A DNA stretch of 64,000 nucleotides from Paracoccaceae bacterium (GCA_011389685.1 JAABTV010000004.1:1-64000), one strand, 5' to 3'. Shown: positions 49,681-59,760, counted from the stretch's first letter. Notes: generated by a model from the letters alone, not told the origin. Numbers and translations are program-made.

Positions 49681-52600
49681 CCGGCATCGTCGACTGGGCC
49701 ACCAACCGCGCCCGCATGGTTCTTGCGTTCATCTTGCTCTCGCTTCTGGCGGGCGGCTATTCCTACTTCCAGCTCCCCAAGGAGGGCGAGCCCGATATCC
49801 AGATCCCCGGCCTCTTCGTTTCGGTCCCCTTCCCCGGCATCTCGGCCTCCGACAGCGAAACGCTGCTCGTCAAGGTGATGGAAACCGAACTGGCCGATCT
49901 CGACGGGCTCAAGACAATGACCTCAACCGCGGCCGAGAACTATGCCGGGGTGTTTCTGGAATTCGAATTCGGCTGGAACAAGAGCGCGACCATGGCCGAT
50001 GTCCGCGAGGCGATGAACACGGCCGAGGGCCAGTTTCCGCAAGGTTTCGAGAAATACTCGATCAACGAGATCAACTTCTCTGAATTCCCGGTGCTCATCA
50101 TCAACCTCACCGGGGCGGTGCCCGAACGCACGATGAACCGTATCGCCAAGGACCTGCAAGACCGGATCGAGGCGCTCGATTCCGTGCTCGAAGCGGGCAT
50201 CGCGGGCAACCGCGACGAAATGCTCGAAGTCGTCATCGACCCGCTCAAGCTCGAATCCTACAACGTCACCGCGGGCGAGCTGATCTCGGTCGTTCAGAAC
50301 AACAACCAGCTGATCGCCGCCGGCGAGGTGGAAACCGCCAACGGCGCCTTCTCGGTCAAGATCCCGTCAAGCTTTGACGAGCCGCAGGACGTCTATTCCC
50401 TGCCGGTCAAGACCAATGGCGACCGGGTGGTGACGCTGGGCGACCTGGCCGACATTCGCCTGACCTTCGAAGACCGACGCTCGACCGCGCGGTTCAACGG
50501 TGAGAACACCGTTGCGCTCCAGGTGGTCAAGCGCAAGGGATTCAACCTTCTCGACATGGCCGACACGGTCAAGGCCACCGTTCAAAGCGCCAGCGACGAC
50601 TGGCCCCCCGAGATGCGCGCCGCCGTGCAGGTCGGCACATCGAACGACCAGTCCCGCGTGGTGGGCTCGATGATCAGCCAGCTCGAAGGCTCGGTGCTGA
50701 CCGCCATCGCGCTGGTGATGATCGTCGTGCTCGGGGCACTGGGGGTGCGTCCCGCGCTGCTCGTGGGGTTTGCCATCCCGACCTCCTTCCTTCTCTGTTT
50801 CGCCTTTCTCGCCCTGATGGGTGTGCCCGTCTCCAACATCGTGATGTTCGGGCTGATCCTCGCCGTGGGCATGCTGGTCGACAGTGCCATCGTGGTGGTC
50901 GAATATGCCGACAAGCGGATTCAGGCCGGCACCGGACCGATGCATGCCTATGTCGAGGCCGCCAAGCGCATGTTCTGGCCGGTGATCTCGTCGACCGCCA
51001 CGACGCTTTGCGCCTTTCTGCCAATGCTGTTCTGGCCCGGCGTTCCGGGGCAGTTCATGGGGATGCTGCCGGTCACGCTCATTTTCGTTCTCTCGGCCTC
51101 GCTCATCGTGGCGCTGGTCTACCTGCCGGTCATGGGCGGGGTGACGGGGCGCGTGACCCGTCGTTTCACCCGTAGCGCCGAGTGGCTGCGCGCGCGCCTT
51201 CCCTGGACGGTGCGCGCGGCCCTCGTCCCGCCCGCGCTTGGTCTCATCTTCGTCGGCATAATGCAGGTCCTCAACCCCGATTACCTCTTTCTCCCGCTCA
51301 CCAGCGCGGCAAACCCGTTGACCGGTTTCGTGGCCTATTTGCCCGGCATTGTCCTCTTCCTTCTCGGGGCGATGGCGAGTTCGATCACCCTCAGCGCAGC
51401 GAAAATCCCCCGCCGCGCTCCGCCCGTCGCCGGGCGCCGTCGCCGCACCGCGTTCGGCTTGTTCATCAAGCTTCTGACCGGCAACCCGATCATGCCGATC
51501 GTGACAATCGCAGCGGTGGTCTTCGTGGTGGTCAATGTCTTTATCTATTACGGCGAGAACAATAACGGCACCGAATTCTTCGTCGATAGCGAACCCGAAC
51601 AAGGCATCGTTTATGTGCGCGCCCGCGGCAACCTCTCGATCACCCAGAAGGACGCACTGGTGAAGCAGGCCGAAAAGGTCGTGCTGGCGCATCCGGGTGT
51701 CGACAACGCCTTTGCCTTCGCCGGTGAGGGGGGGCTCAACAACAACACCGGCGGCGCACAACCGCCCAAGGATACCATCGGCCAGGTCCAGTTCGAGACC
51801 ATCCCCTGGGAGGACCGCACCGACCGCCCCGAGCTTGACGGCGACATCGTGATCGCCGAGTTGACCGAAGCGCTCGAACAGATCCCCGGCATCAAGGTCG
51901 AGATTCTCGCACAAGCGCGCGGCCCCGCCTCGGCCAAGCCGGTCCATCTGCGCCTCAAGGGCGACGATTGGGAAAACCTCATCGCGGCCACTGAAGCCGC
52001 CCGCGCCCGGTTCGAGGCAACCCCCGCGCTCGAACTGATCGAGGATACGCTGCCCCTGCCCGGCATCGACTGGCAGATCGACGTCAATGTCGAACAGGCC
52101 GGTCGCTATGGCGCCGATGTGGCCACCGTGGGCGGCATGGTCCAGCTTGTCACGCGCGGCCTGCTGCTCGACACCATGCGGGTCGAAAGCTCGGACGAAG
52201 AGATCGAGATCCGCGTCCGCCTCCCCGAGGGAGATCGCGTGCTGTCCACGCTCGACTCGCTCAAGGTCCGCACCGCCGAGGGGCTGATCCCGCTGTCGAA
52301 TTTCATCACCCGCAAACCCGTCGCCAAACTGGCCGAGATCAACCGCACCGACCAGACCCGCTATTTCGACGTCAAGGCCGGGGTCCAGTCCGGCTTGCAG
52401 AAGCTGGTTTTCCAAGGCGACACCCGGCCCGATCCCACTGGCACGATTTCGGATCTTGTGGGCGATGAGGGCGGGAATCGCGCTGTCGTGGGTGCCCGAA
52501 CGCTTGGCCTGTCGGACAGCGCGGCACTCGGCATGCGCTCGGATGCAATTGCGATCCTGCGTCCGAACACCGATGGCGCGCTACGCAGCGCCAACGGAAC

Positions 52601-53663
52601 CGCCCACGCCGTCGAGGAAGGCAGCGCATCCTATTCGGACGCGCAGTTGCAGACCCTGATTGACGAGGGCGCGGCAAAACTGGTGCCCATAACCGCCAAC
52701 GAACGCATCGCCGACCTGACCGAATGGCTCGAAACCGATCCCCTGCCGGGCAGCATCGAATGGGAATGGACCGGTGACCAGGACGATCAGGCCGAAAGCC
52801 AGACCTTCCTGATGACCGCCTTCGCGGGCGCGCTGGCATTGATGTTCATCATCCTGCTGGCGCAGTTCAACAGTTTCTACAACGCGGTGCTGGTCCTGCT
52901 CGCCGTGGTTCTGTCGACCACCGGGGTGCTGATCGGCATGCTTGTCATGGACCAGGCCTTTTCCATCATCATGACCGGCGTCGGCATCGTAGCGCTAGCG
53001 GGCATCGTGGTGAACAACAACATCGTGCTGATCGACACCTATCAAGAATACGCCGGCTACATGCCCCGGGGCGAGGCGATCATCCGCACTGCCGAAGACC
53101 GCATCCGCCCGGTGATCCTGACCACGATCACAACCATGGCCGGTCTCACACCAATGATGTTCGGGCTCAGCCTCGATTTCTGGAACGGCGGTTACACGAT
53201 CGACAGCCCCACCGCGCTGTGGTGGAAGCAACTGGCCACCGCGGTGGTCTTCGGCCTGGGCGTGGCCACCATGCTCACGCTGGTTTTCACGCCCTCGATG
53301 CTGGCGCTCAGGGTCTGGGTTTCGACCTATGCCGGCTGGACCGCCCGCGCGCTTGCCGCGCTCAGCCTCGGCCGGGCCAGCCGCGCGGCACAGGATTTCG
53401 CCCTGCGCCGCGCCGCCAGCCGTACGCGGGTTCCCGAACTGCTCTGGTCCACCGGGATCGCCACCGACACGACGGAATTCGAGGAGGCCGATGACGGCAC
53501 AATCGACCCCACCGCCGACGAAATGCAATCCGTCTTCGCCCGCCTCGGCAAGCTGCAATCGACCTCAGATACTGAAAGGAACAGCACCTCGAAGGACAAC
53601 GAAACCGACGAGACCACGAACAAGATCGACAAGGGCAACGACACAATGCGCGCCGCGGAGTGA
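49677..53663 (+). CDS. RND-family efflux permease, enlarged
   Basis: A 1328-residue inner-membrane proton-driven pump of the AcrB/HAE superfamily, against the usual 1020-1050. Family features are the first span (MVLAFILLSLLAGGYSYFQL), the pore-domain region VEVVIDPLKLESYNVTAGEL and the span-4 motif FGLILAVGMLVDSAIVVVEY, with the key Asp. The second half has GVGIVALAGIVVNNNIVLID. Two differences stand out. First, about 90 residues between spans 6 and 7 (about 510-580) hold two extra hydrophobic segments. Second, a polar tail of about 100 residues follows the last span. The substrate is unknown. Confidence 0.9.
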   Translation: MTGIVDWATNRARMVLAFILLSLLAGGYSYFQLPKEGEPDIQIPGLFVSVPFPGISASDSETLLVKVMETELADLDGLKTMTSTAAENYAGVFLEFEFGWNKSATMADVREAMNTAEGQFPQGFEKYSINEINFSEFPVLIINLTGAVPERTMNRIAKDLQDRIEALDSVLEAGIAGNRDEMLEVVIDPLKLESYNVTAGELISVVQNNNQLIAAGEVETANGAFSVKIPSSFDEPQDVYSLPVKTNGDRVVTLGDLADIRLTFEDRRSTARFNGENTVALQVVKRKGFNLLDMADTVKATVQSASDDWPPEMRAAVQVGTSNDQSRVVGSMISQLEGSVLTAIALVMIVVLGALGVRPALLVGFAIPTSFLLCFAFLALMGVPVSNIVMFGLILAVGMLVDSAIVVVEYADKRIQAGTGPMHAYVEAAKRMFWPVISSTATTLCAFLPMLFWPGVPGQFMGMLPVTLIFVLSASLIVALVYLPVMGGVTGRVTRRFTRSAEWLRARLPWTVRAALVPPALGLIFVGIMQVLNPDYLFLPLTSAANPLTGFVAYLPGIVLFLLGAMASSITLSAAKIPRRAPPVAGRRRRTAFGLFIKLLTGNPIMPIVTIAAVVFVVVNVFIYYGENNNGTEFFVDSEPEQGIVYVRARGNLSITQKDALVKQAEKVVLAHPGVDNAFAFAGEGGLNNNTGGAQPPKDTIGQVQFETIPWEDRTDRPELDGDIVIAELTEALEQIPGIKVEILAQARGPASAKPVHLRLKGDDWENLIAATEAARARFEATPALELIEDTLPLPGIDWQIDVNVEQAGRYGADVATVGGMVQLVTRGLLLDTMRVESSDEEIEIRVRLPEGDRVLSTLDSLKVRTAEGLIPLSNFITRKPVAKLAEINRTDQTRYFDVKAGVQSGLQKLVFQGDTRPDPTGTISDLVGDEGGNRAVVGARTLGLSDSAALGMRSDAIAILRPNTDGALRSANGTAHAVEEGSASYSDAQLQTLIDEGAAKLVPITANERIADLTEWLETDPLPGSIEWEWTGDQDDQAESQTFLMTAFAGALALMFIILLAQFNSFYNAVLVLLAVVLSTTGVLIGMLVMDQAFSIIMTGVGIVALAGIVVNNNIVLIDTYQEYAGYMPRGEAIIRTAEDRIRPVILTTITTMAGLTPMMFGLSLDFWNGGYTIDSPTALWWKQLATAVVFGLGVATMLTLVFTPSMLALRVWVSTYAGWTARALAALSLGRASRAAQDFALRRAASRTRVPELLWSTGIATDTTEFEEADDGTIDPTADEMQSVFARLGKLQSTSDTERNSTSKDNETDETTNKIDKGNDTMRAAE

Positions 53664-53740
53664 CGGGCGCGGATCCGCTTGCACCCTTGCCCCAAGCCTG
53701 CCAGCCTGCCTGCAACGAGTCTGACAGACAGGAAAACAGC

Positions 53741-54568
53741 ATGCGCGTCCAACGTCTCACCGGTCTTTTCGGTGCCGAGATTCTCGGCGCAGACATCCGC
53801 GACCCGGCACAGTTCGACGCGATCCGCGACGCCTTTGTCGAACATTCCGTCATCACCCTGCGCGATCAACATATCTCGCCCGACGATCACCTTGCCTTCG
53901 CGCGGCGCTTCGGCGCGATCAACGTCAATCGCTTTTTCACACCGCTCGACACCCATCCCGAGATCGCACTCGTGGTCAAAGAGGCCGACCAGACCGGGGC
54001 TGTGGGCGAGGCATGGCACACCGACCACGCCTATGACGCGGAACCGGCCCTGGGTTCGATCCTGCATGGCATCGACATCCCGCCACATGGCGGCGATACC
54101 GTGTTCTGCTCGACCGTCGCAGCCCATGACGCGCTCTCGGATCGGTTCAAGCGGATGCTGGAGGGCTTGCACGCCTGGCACAGCTCGCGCCATGTCTTCG
54201 GCACCGAGAACCGAGAGGCCGACAGCAGCCGCACGGGCCGCATCGGCAATGCCCATCTCGCCACGCAGGACGTGCTGCACCCGGTGGTGATCCGGCATCC
54301 CCTTTCGGGCCGCCGGTCGCTCTTCGTGAACCCGCAATTCACCACGCGGATCGACGGGCTCTCGGAGATCGAGTCGCGCCACATCCTCGCCGCACTGTTC
54401 GAGCATTGCCAGAAGCCCGAGTTCCAGGCCCGTGTGCGCTGGCAACCCGGCGATGTCACCATGTGGGATAACCGTGCAACCTGGCACAAGGCCATCAACG
54501 ACTACCACGGCTTCCGCCGTGAGATGCACCGCATCACTGTCGAGGGCTGCCCGCTCGAACCGGCCTGA
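53741..54568 (+). CDS. TauD/TfdA-family Fe(II)/2-oxoglutarate dioxygenase
   Basis: A 275-residue dioxygenase. The iron ligands are the His and Asp of EAWHTDHAYD and the distal His of WDNRATWHKAINDY, with the 2-oxoglutarate-binding Arg in FRREMHRITVEG. The family hydroxylates taurine, alkyl sulfates, phenoxy acids and others; nothing nearby identifies the substrate, and no sulfonate transport genes are adjacent. It follows the RND permease on the same strand after 77 bases, so they may share a transcript. Confidence 0.9.
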   Translation: MRVQRLTGLFGAEILGADIRDPAQFDAIRDAFVEHSVITLRDQHISPDDHLAFARRFGAINVNRFFTPLDTHPEIALVVKEADQTGAVGEAWHTDHAYDAEPALGSILHGIDIPPHGGDTVFCSTVAAHDALSDRFKRMLEGLHAWHSSRHVFGTENREADSSRTGRIGNAHLATQDVLHPVVIRHPLSGRRSLFVNPQFTTRIDGLSEIESRHILAALFEHCQKPEFQARVRWQPGDVTMWDNRATWHKAINDYHGFRREMHRITVEGCPLEPA

Positions 54569-54631
54569 CCACCAGCCACTGAAACCCGCGCCCGGATCAC
54601 CGGGCCATGACGCATGCATGCCCAACGAAGG

Positions 54632-55150
54632 TCAGACTCGCCACAGCACCGGGTCATCAAAGCTCTGCGCGACGGTCAGCCGGCCTGACCCGGTTTCCGG
54701 GACAAGACCCACCATCCGCCACGCATCGCGCCATGGCTCTTCAACCGGATGCGGCGGCTCCATGCCATGCGCGTGGGCCGGGCCGAACCCAAACCGCCCA
54801 TAATAAGCCGGATCACCAAAGACAAACACCGCCGCCACGCCATCGTCGCGCAATCGCGCCAGCCCTTCGGTGATCAGCGCCGCGCCAATCGCCTTGCGCT
54901 GGCATGCGGGCCACACCGCCAAAGGCCCCAGAAGCGCCGCCTTTCGCCCGGCGATCCGCGCCGCGCTGAACAGGATATGTCCCACCGCGCCCGCTTGGGC
55001 TTCGGCCAGCAGCGACAGGACCGGCTGCGCCGTCGCATCCTGGAAAAGCGCGTCGACCAGGGCCGCCTCGTCATCCTGACCAAAGGCCGCGCGGTGGATC
55101 TCCTGCACCGACGCGCGATCCGCCGCATTCGCCTCCCGAACCCGGATCAC
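54632..55150 (-). CDS. GNAT-family N-acetyltransferase
   Basis: A 172-residue acetyltransferase. The acetyl-CoA site is seen in LGPLAVWPACQRKAIGAALI (motif A, with R/Q-x-x-G/A), followed by VFVFGDPAYYGRFGFGPA, typical of the YhbS-like subgroup. The substrate is unknown. The start is a GTG at 55150 overlapping the stop of the upstream ABC exporter gene (GTGA), so translation is probably coupled; an ATG at 55195 would overlap that gene by 49 bases. Confidence 0.85.
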   Translation of the reverse strand: MIRVREANAADRASVQEIHRAAFGQDDEAALVDALFQDATAQPVLSLLAEAQAGAVGHILFSAARIAGRKAALLGPLAVWPACQRKAIGAALITEGLARLRDDGVAAVFVFGDPAYYGRFGFGPAHAHGMEPPHPVEEPWRDAWRMVGLVPETGSGRLTVAQSFDDPVLWRV

Positions 55151-56973
55151 GCCGCTTCCTCGCGGTCCGACGCCTGGCGCTGCCACAGGCTCCAATAGCG
55201 CTCGCGCCGAGCCAGAAGATCGGCATGGGTGCCTTCTTCGGCGATCTCGCCATTCTCCAGAACGACGATCCGGTCGGCATCCGCCACCGTGGACAGGCGG
55301 TGCGCGATCATCAGCACCGTGCGCCCTTCAGCGGCCCGCTTGAGCGCACCCTGGATCTCCTGCTCGGTCTCGGTGTCAAGCGCGCTCGTCGCCTCGTCGA
55401 GAAGCAGGATCGGCGGGTTCTTGAGCAGGGTCCGCGCGATCCCGACCCGCTGCTTCTCACCACCCGAAAGCTTCAGCCCCCGTTCGCCCACCGCCGTGTC
55501 ATACCCCTTCGGCAGGCTCATGATGAAATCGTGGATCTGCGCATCCTTGGCGGCCGCCACGATCTCGTCCTCGCTGGCCCCGTCGCGGCCATAGGCGATG
55601 TTGTAGCGGATCGTGTCGTTGAACAGGACCGTGTCCTGCGGCACCACGCCGATCGCGTCATGCAGGCTCTTCTGGGTGACGTCGCGCACATCCTGCCCGT
55701 CGATCGTGAGCGCGCCGCCCTGAACATCGTAGAACCGGAACAAAAGCCGCCCGATGGTCGATTTCCCCGACCCCGAAGGCCCCACGATGGCCACGCTCTG
55801 CCCCGCGTCCACCTCAAGGCTCACCCCCTTGAGGATCGGGCGCTCGTCGTCGTAACCAAAGCGCAGATCGTCAAGCCGCACCACGCCGCCTTCCACCTCC
55901 AGCGGCTTGGCATCAGGCTTGTCGGCGACGTCGGTGGGTTGCTCCAGCAAATCGAACATCTCGCCCATATCGACCAGCGCCTGCCGGATCTCGCGGTAGA
56001 CCGTGCCCAGGAAGTTGAGCGGCATGGTGATCTGGATCATGTAGGCGTTGACCATCACGAAATCGCCCACGGTCAGAGTGCCGTTCTGCACTTCAAGCGC
56101 CGCGAACACCATCACCGCGACCAACCCGCCGGTGATCAGGAAGGACTGGCCGAAATTCAGGAACGCCAGCGAATAGGCGGTCTTCAGCGCCGCGCGCGCA
56201 TAGGCCGCCATCGCGCTGTCATAACGCTGTGCCTCGCGCTCCTCGGCGCCGAAATACTTGACCGTCTCGAAATTCAGCAGGCTGTCGATCGCCTTCTGGT
56301 TGGCATCCGTGTCCTGGTCGTTCATCTCGCGGCGCAGCTTCACGCGCCATTCCGTCACCTTGAAGGTGAACCAGACATAAAGCGCGATGGTCACCACCAC
56401 TGCACCGAGGTAACGCGCATCGAAGAGCCAGAAAAAGATCACCCCGATCATGAACAATTCGAGCACCAGCGGCGCGATGCTGAACAGCAGAAAGCGCAAC
56501 AGGAACTCGACCCCCTTCACGCCCCGCTCGATGATCCGGCTCAAGCCCCCGGTCCGGCGCGTGATGTGATAGCGCATCGAGAGCCGGTGGATATGCTGAA
56601 AGGTCTCCAGCGCCAGCGCCCGCAGCGCCCGTTGCCCGACGGCGGCAAAGAACGCGTCGCGCAATTGCTGGAACCCGTTGGTCATCAGCCGCGCCATGCC
56701 ATAGGCCACGGTCAGACCCACCGCGCCCAGCATCAACTCGCTCATCCCGTCTTCGCCGCCCAAGGCATCGACCGCCAGCTTGTAGAGCATCGGCGTCAGC
56801 ACCGCGATCACCTTGGCCACCACCAGCGCCACCATGGCCAGCACCACCCGGCGTTTCACCCATGCCGGTTCATCGGGCCAGAGATAAGGCGCGACCCGCC
56901 GGATCGTGCGCAATCCCGACGCCTGATCCTTGTTGAGCCTGGTATTATCACTCTTGGCGCGGCCTCGGCGCAT
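55147..56973 (-). CDS. ATM1-type ABC exporter (heavy metal/glutathione-conjugate family)
   Basis: A 608-residue half-transporter with a six-span domain (residues about 45-330) and one ATPase domain. Walker A is GPSGSGKSTIGRLLFRFYD, the signature LSGGEKQRVGIARTLLKN and Walker B ILLLDEATSALD. Membrane-domain blocks such as RTGGLSRIIERGVKGVEFLL and NFETVKYFGAEEREAQRYD are typical of mitochondrial Atm1 and bacterial homologues, which export glutathione-linked metals or sulfur species. The start MRRGRAKSDN at 56973 follows GGAAAGGA. Coupled to the GNAT gene downstream. Confidence 0.93.
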   Translation of the reverse strand: MRRGRAKSDNTRLNKDQASGLRTIRRVAPYLWPDEPAWVKRRVVLAMVALVVAKVIAVLTPMLYKLAVDALGGEDGMSELMLGAVGLTVAYGMARLMTNGFQQLRDAFFAAVGQRALRALALETFQHIHRLSMRYHITRRTGGLSRIIERGVKGVEFLLRFLLFSIAPLVLELFMIGVIFFWLFDARYLGAVVVTIALYVWFTFKVTEWRVKLRREMNDQDTDANQKAIDSLLNFETVKYFGAEEREAQRYDSAMAAYARAALKTAYSLAFLNFGQSFLITGGLVAVMVFAALEVQNGTLTVGDFVMVNAYMIQITMPLNFLGTVYREIRQALVDMGEMFDLLEQPTDVADKPDAKPLEVEGGVVRLDDLRFGYDDERPILKGVSLEVDAGQSVAIVGPSGSGKSTIGRLLFRFYDVQGGALTIDGQDVRDVTQKSLHDAIGVVPQDTVLFNDTIRYNIAYGRDGASEDEIVAAAKDAQIHDFIMSLPKGYDTAVGERGLKLSGGEKQRVGIARTLLKNPPILLLDEATSALDTETEQEIQGALKRAAEGRTVLMIAHRLSTVADADRIVVLENGEIAEEGTHADLLARRERYWSLWQRQASDREEAA

Positions 56974-57078
56974 GGGCAGTCCTTTCCTCGGGGTCGAAGG
57001 CCTTAGATATGCCCCTTTCCCGGCGATTGCCAGAGGGGCCCGCGCCATGCGGACCCGCATCACGCCCGGCGAGAACCC

Positions 57079-59034
57079 TCACTCGGGCGGAATGTCGAAA
57101 ACCTGCCCGGGATAGATCAGATCAGGGTCGCGGATGCGGTCGCGATTGGCCTTGTAAAGCCGCACATAGAGAATGCCCTCGCCGTAGTTCTCGCGCGAAA
57201 TCGCCCAGAGCGTATCGCCCGGCTGCACCGTCACCGCCGCCACTCTCCCGGACTCCGCCATGGCATCGGAGCGGACCCCGGCCAGAACGTCCGGAGCCTC
57301 GCGCTTGAACGGCGTCTCGACCCGGCTCACCACCCGGCCTTCATCGTCGATCTGATCGACGCGCAAGGTATAGACGCCACTGTCGACGTCGGGCAATTCC
57401 GTGCGCCAGTTCCCGTCCATGGCGATCCGCGACGTGGTCACGGCGCGGTTGTCGAGATAAAGCCGGACAAACCCGCCATTCCCGTTTCCCGCAGGCCGCC
57501 CGCGCCCGGTCACCTCGACCTCTCCGGCGTCGGAATAGGTGATCGCGTCGATCGCCACCACTCTCATCACGCCCGGCGCGGCCTCGCCCGACACCGGCGG
57601 CTGCACCACCCGAATACCGTCTTCACCCGACATCAGGACCGCCGTCCTCCGCTGGACGAGTTCGGGCGCAGGCTCCGGTGCGCTCACGGGTTCCGCCTTC
57701 TCCGCATCGGGGCTTTCAGGTTGCGCCGTCGGCGCCGTCTGAACCTCGGGCCGGGGCACGACCTCGGGCCGCGCATCCGGGAGCTCCGATATTTCGACCC
57801 GTGCCGGGCGCCCTTCATCATCGCCCGTATCGCTGCCCGCATCATCCCGCGCAACCAGATCCCGCGCGACTTCATCCTCCACGGGTTCCACCGGCATATC
57901 CGGCACCAGTGCACCCACCTCGGGCTCGCTGTGCGGCGCGGTCGCATCCTCCGTCACCGCATCCAGTCCCGGCTTTGCCGCAGCCACCACGACCGGCGCG
58001 AGAATCGCCTCGTCCCGCGACACCTGCCGCGACCCGCCTGTGATTTGCACAAGACGCAGGACACGCGCCGCCTCGGACGGGGGCACAATCACGAAACCTG
58101 CAAAACTGCCATCGCCCCCTGCCCGTAACCGGGTCATTTCCTTGCCATCCAGCTCGATCATGATCTCAGCCCCCGGGGCACCGCGCCCCGCGACCATCGC
58201 GCTACCACCCGGCTCGATCCGCACCAGATCAAGCCGGGGCACCGGCGGGCCAACGACCGCTTCGCCGGCGGTTCGCGATGTCGCATCCGGCGCCGGTGTC
58301 GTATCGGTCCGCTCCGTTTCCTCCGCCGGCCCGGACCCACCCTCATCACTCGGCTCGGAAGCCGCCTGCGCCGACGGCTTGCGGTCTTGCTCCACCGCCG
58401 TTTCACCGACGCGCCGGGTTTCCTCCGTCAGCTCCCGCTCAACCATATCGGCCGAGTCCTCCACCTCCTGTTCCGTAGGTGCATCTTCCCCGGGCGCGTC
58501 GCCGCGCCCGGACTCCGCAGGCCCGGCCGAAGCCGCCGGCCGGGTGTCCTCTTCGGGGTCAGGCCCGACCATATCGGCAGCGCCGGCCTGGTCCTCTGCC
58601 ACCGGCGCCGCGTCCCTCGAAGGGTCCGCCGGCATCCCTGCAACCGGCGGCTCGGGCGGCGCACCCGGTTGCGGCAGGGTTCCGGGTTCATCCACGGCAC
58701 CCGGCGCACGGTCGGCCTTGGCCGCGGTTTCCAAGCCAGGTACGGGATCGGACCCGGGCGCAGCCACGCCCCCGGTTGCCGGCTCGATATTCAGCGCGGG
58801 TTCCACTTCCGGTGCGGGCAGTGGCTCGGCCACCTCCTGCCGCTCGTCCCCGACCTCGGTTCCGTCCTGAGCCGGTAACGGCTGGCGCTCCTGCTGCTCC
58901 GCCACCGGCGCGGGGGCCCCTGGGTCGCTCTGGTCTTTTCGACCCCACCAAGCGCCCGCCAGCGCGATCGCGGCAATCACCACCCCCGCCAGCGTCACGC
59001 CCTTCACCCCGGTCAGCCCGGCCAGTTTGCCCAT
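57079..59034 (-). CDS. LysM-domain cell-envelope protein with long acidic, Pro/Ala-rich linker
   Basis: A 651-residue protein. A short cytoplasmic start is followed by one span (VTLAGVVIAAIALAGAWWGR). Residues about 35-260 are low-complexity, rich in P, A, E and D. Then come bacterial Ig-like segments (RLDLVRIEPGGSAMVAGRGA, and VMRVVAIDAITYSDAGEVEV). A C-terminal LysM motif closes the chain (AAVTVQPGDTLWAISRENYG, ending DLIYPGQVFDIPPE) and binds peptidoglycan. It probably spans from the inner membrane to the cell wall. It lies 106 bases upstream of the ABC exporter gene on the same strand. Confidence 0.85.
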   Translation of the reverse strand: MGKLAGLTGVKGVTLAGVVIAAIALAGAWWGRKDQSDPGAPAPVAEQQERQPLPAQDGTEVGDERQEVAEPLPAPEVEPALNIEPATGGVAAPGSDPVPGLETAAKADRAPGAVDEPGTLPQPGAPPEPPVAGMPADPSRDAAPVAEDQAGAADMVGPDPEEDTRPAASAGPAESGRGDAPGEDAPTEQEVEDSADMVERELTEETRRVGETAVEQDRKPSAQAASEPSDEGGSGPAEETERTDTTPAPDATSRTAGEAVVGPPVPRLDLVRIEPGGSAMVAGRGAPGAEIMIELDGKEMTRLRAGGDGSFAGFVIVPPSEAARVLRLVQITGGSRQVSRDEAILAPVVVAAAKPGLDAVTEDATAPHSEPEVGALVPDMPVEPVEDEVARDLVARDDAGSDTGDDEGRPARVEISELPDARPEVVPRPEVQTAPTAQPESPDAEKAEPVSAPEPAPELVQRRTAVLMSGEDGIRVVQPPVSGEAAPGVMRVVAIDAITYSDAGEVEVTGRGRPAGNGNGGFVRLYLDNRAVTTSRIAMDGNWRTELPDVDSGVYTLRVDQIDDEGRVVSRVETPFKREAPDVLAGVRSDAMAESGRVAAVTVQPGDTLWAISRENYGEGILYVRLYKANRDRIRDPDLIYPGQVFDIPPE

Positions 59035-59142
59035 GTCAGATCCTTTTCCCCTCCGCGTCACGGCAGCACACGCGGTTGAGCCTCTTTAGCAACAAGTATA
59101 ACAGGGGTCAAAACACCTCTTCTCACGCAGAATGGACCTCCC

Positions 59143-59724
59143 ATGACCGCACCCGCACCAAAGCCGTCGATCTGTGTCTATTGCGGCTCGCGCCCTGGCG
59201 CCGATCCCGCCTATATCGAAGACGCGACCGGGTTCGGCACAGCACTCGCGCGCGAAGGCTGGCGGTTGGTTTATGGCGCAGGCGATGTCGGACTGATGGG
59301 CGCCGTGGCGCGCGCGGCGCAAGCGGCCGGTGGCGATACGTTCGGCGTCATCCCGTCCCACCTCATGCAACTCGAAGTGGGCAAACGCGACCTCACCCGC
59401 TTTGTTGTCACCGAGAACATGCACGAACGCAAGAAGGTCATGTTCATGAATTCCGACGCCATCGTCGTGCTTCCCGGCGGCGCGGGCAGCCTCGACGAAT
59501 TCTTCGAGGTTCTCACCTGGGCCCAGCTTGGCCTGCATGGCAAACCGATCGTCCTGCTCAATACCAAAGGCTACTGGACCCCGCTCAGCGCGCTGGTCGA
59601 CCACGTTATCGCGCAGGGCTTTGCCGATCCCTCGCTGCGCGATTTCCTCACCGTGGTGAACGGCCCCGACGCGGCGCTTTCAACCCTGCGCAAGGCACTC
59701 ACCGCGCCGAAAGCGTCGGGGTAG
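59143..59724 (+). CDS. LOG-family (TIGR00730) nucleotide phosphoribohydrolase
   Basis: A 193-residue Rossmann-like protein. Motifs are ICVYCGSRPGADPAYIEDAT, LVYGAGDVGLMGAVARAAQA, MHERKKVMFMNSDAIVVLPG and GAGSLDEFFEVLTWAQLG. These are the PGG-x-G(S/T)-x-x-E and MH-x-RK signatures of lysine-decarboxylase-like proteins, now known to release the base from cytokinin or purine nucleoside monophosphates. The LOG name reflects this activity rather than decarboxylation. Single gene, diverging from the LysM gene. Confidence 0.9.
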   Translation: MTAPAPKPSICVYCGSRPGADPAYIEDATGFGTALAREGWRLVYGAGDVGLMGAVARAAQAAGGDTFGVIPSHLMQLEVGKRDLTRFVVTENMHERKKVMFMNSDAIVVLPGGAGSLDEFFEVLTWAQLGLHGKPIVLLNTKGYWTPLSALVDHVIAQGFADPSLRDFLTVVNGPDAALSTLRKALTAPKASG

Positions 59725-59760
59725 GCGCAACAGCGCCGTTCGATCCCAGCCTTTCAACGC

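Noticed and set aside
50367-52415. Minus-strand open frame of about 680 codons opposite the RND permease
   Set aside because: Asp/His/Gly-rich shadow; the plus strand encodes a clear RND protein.
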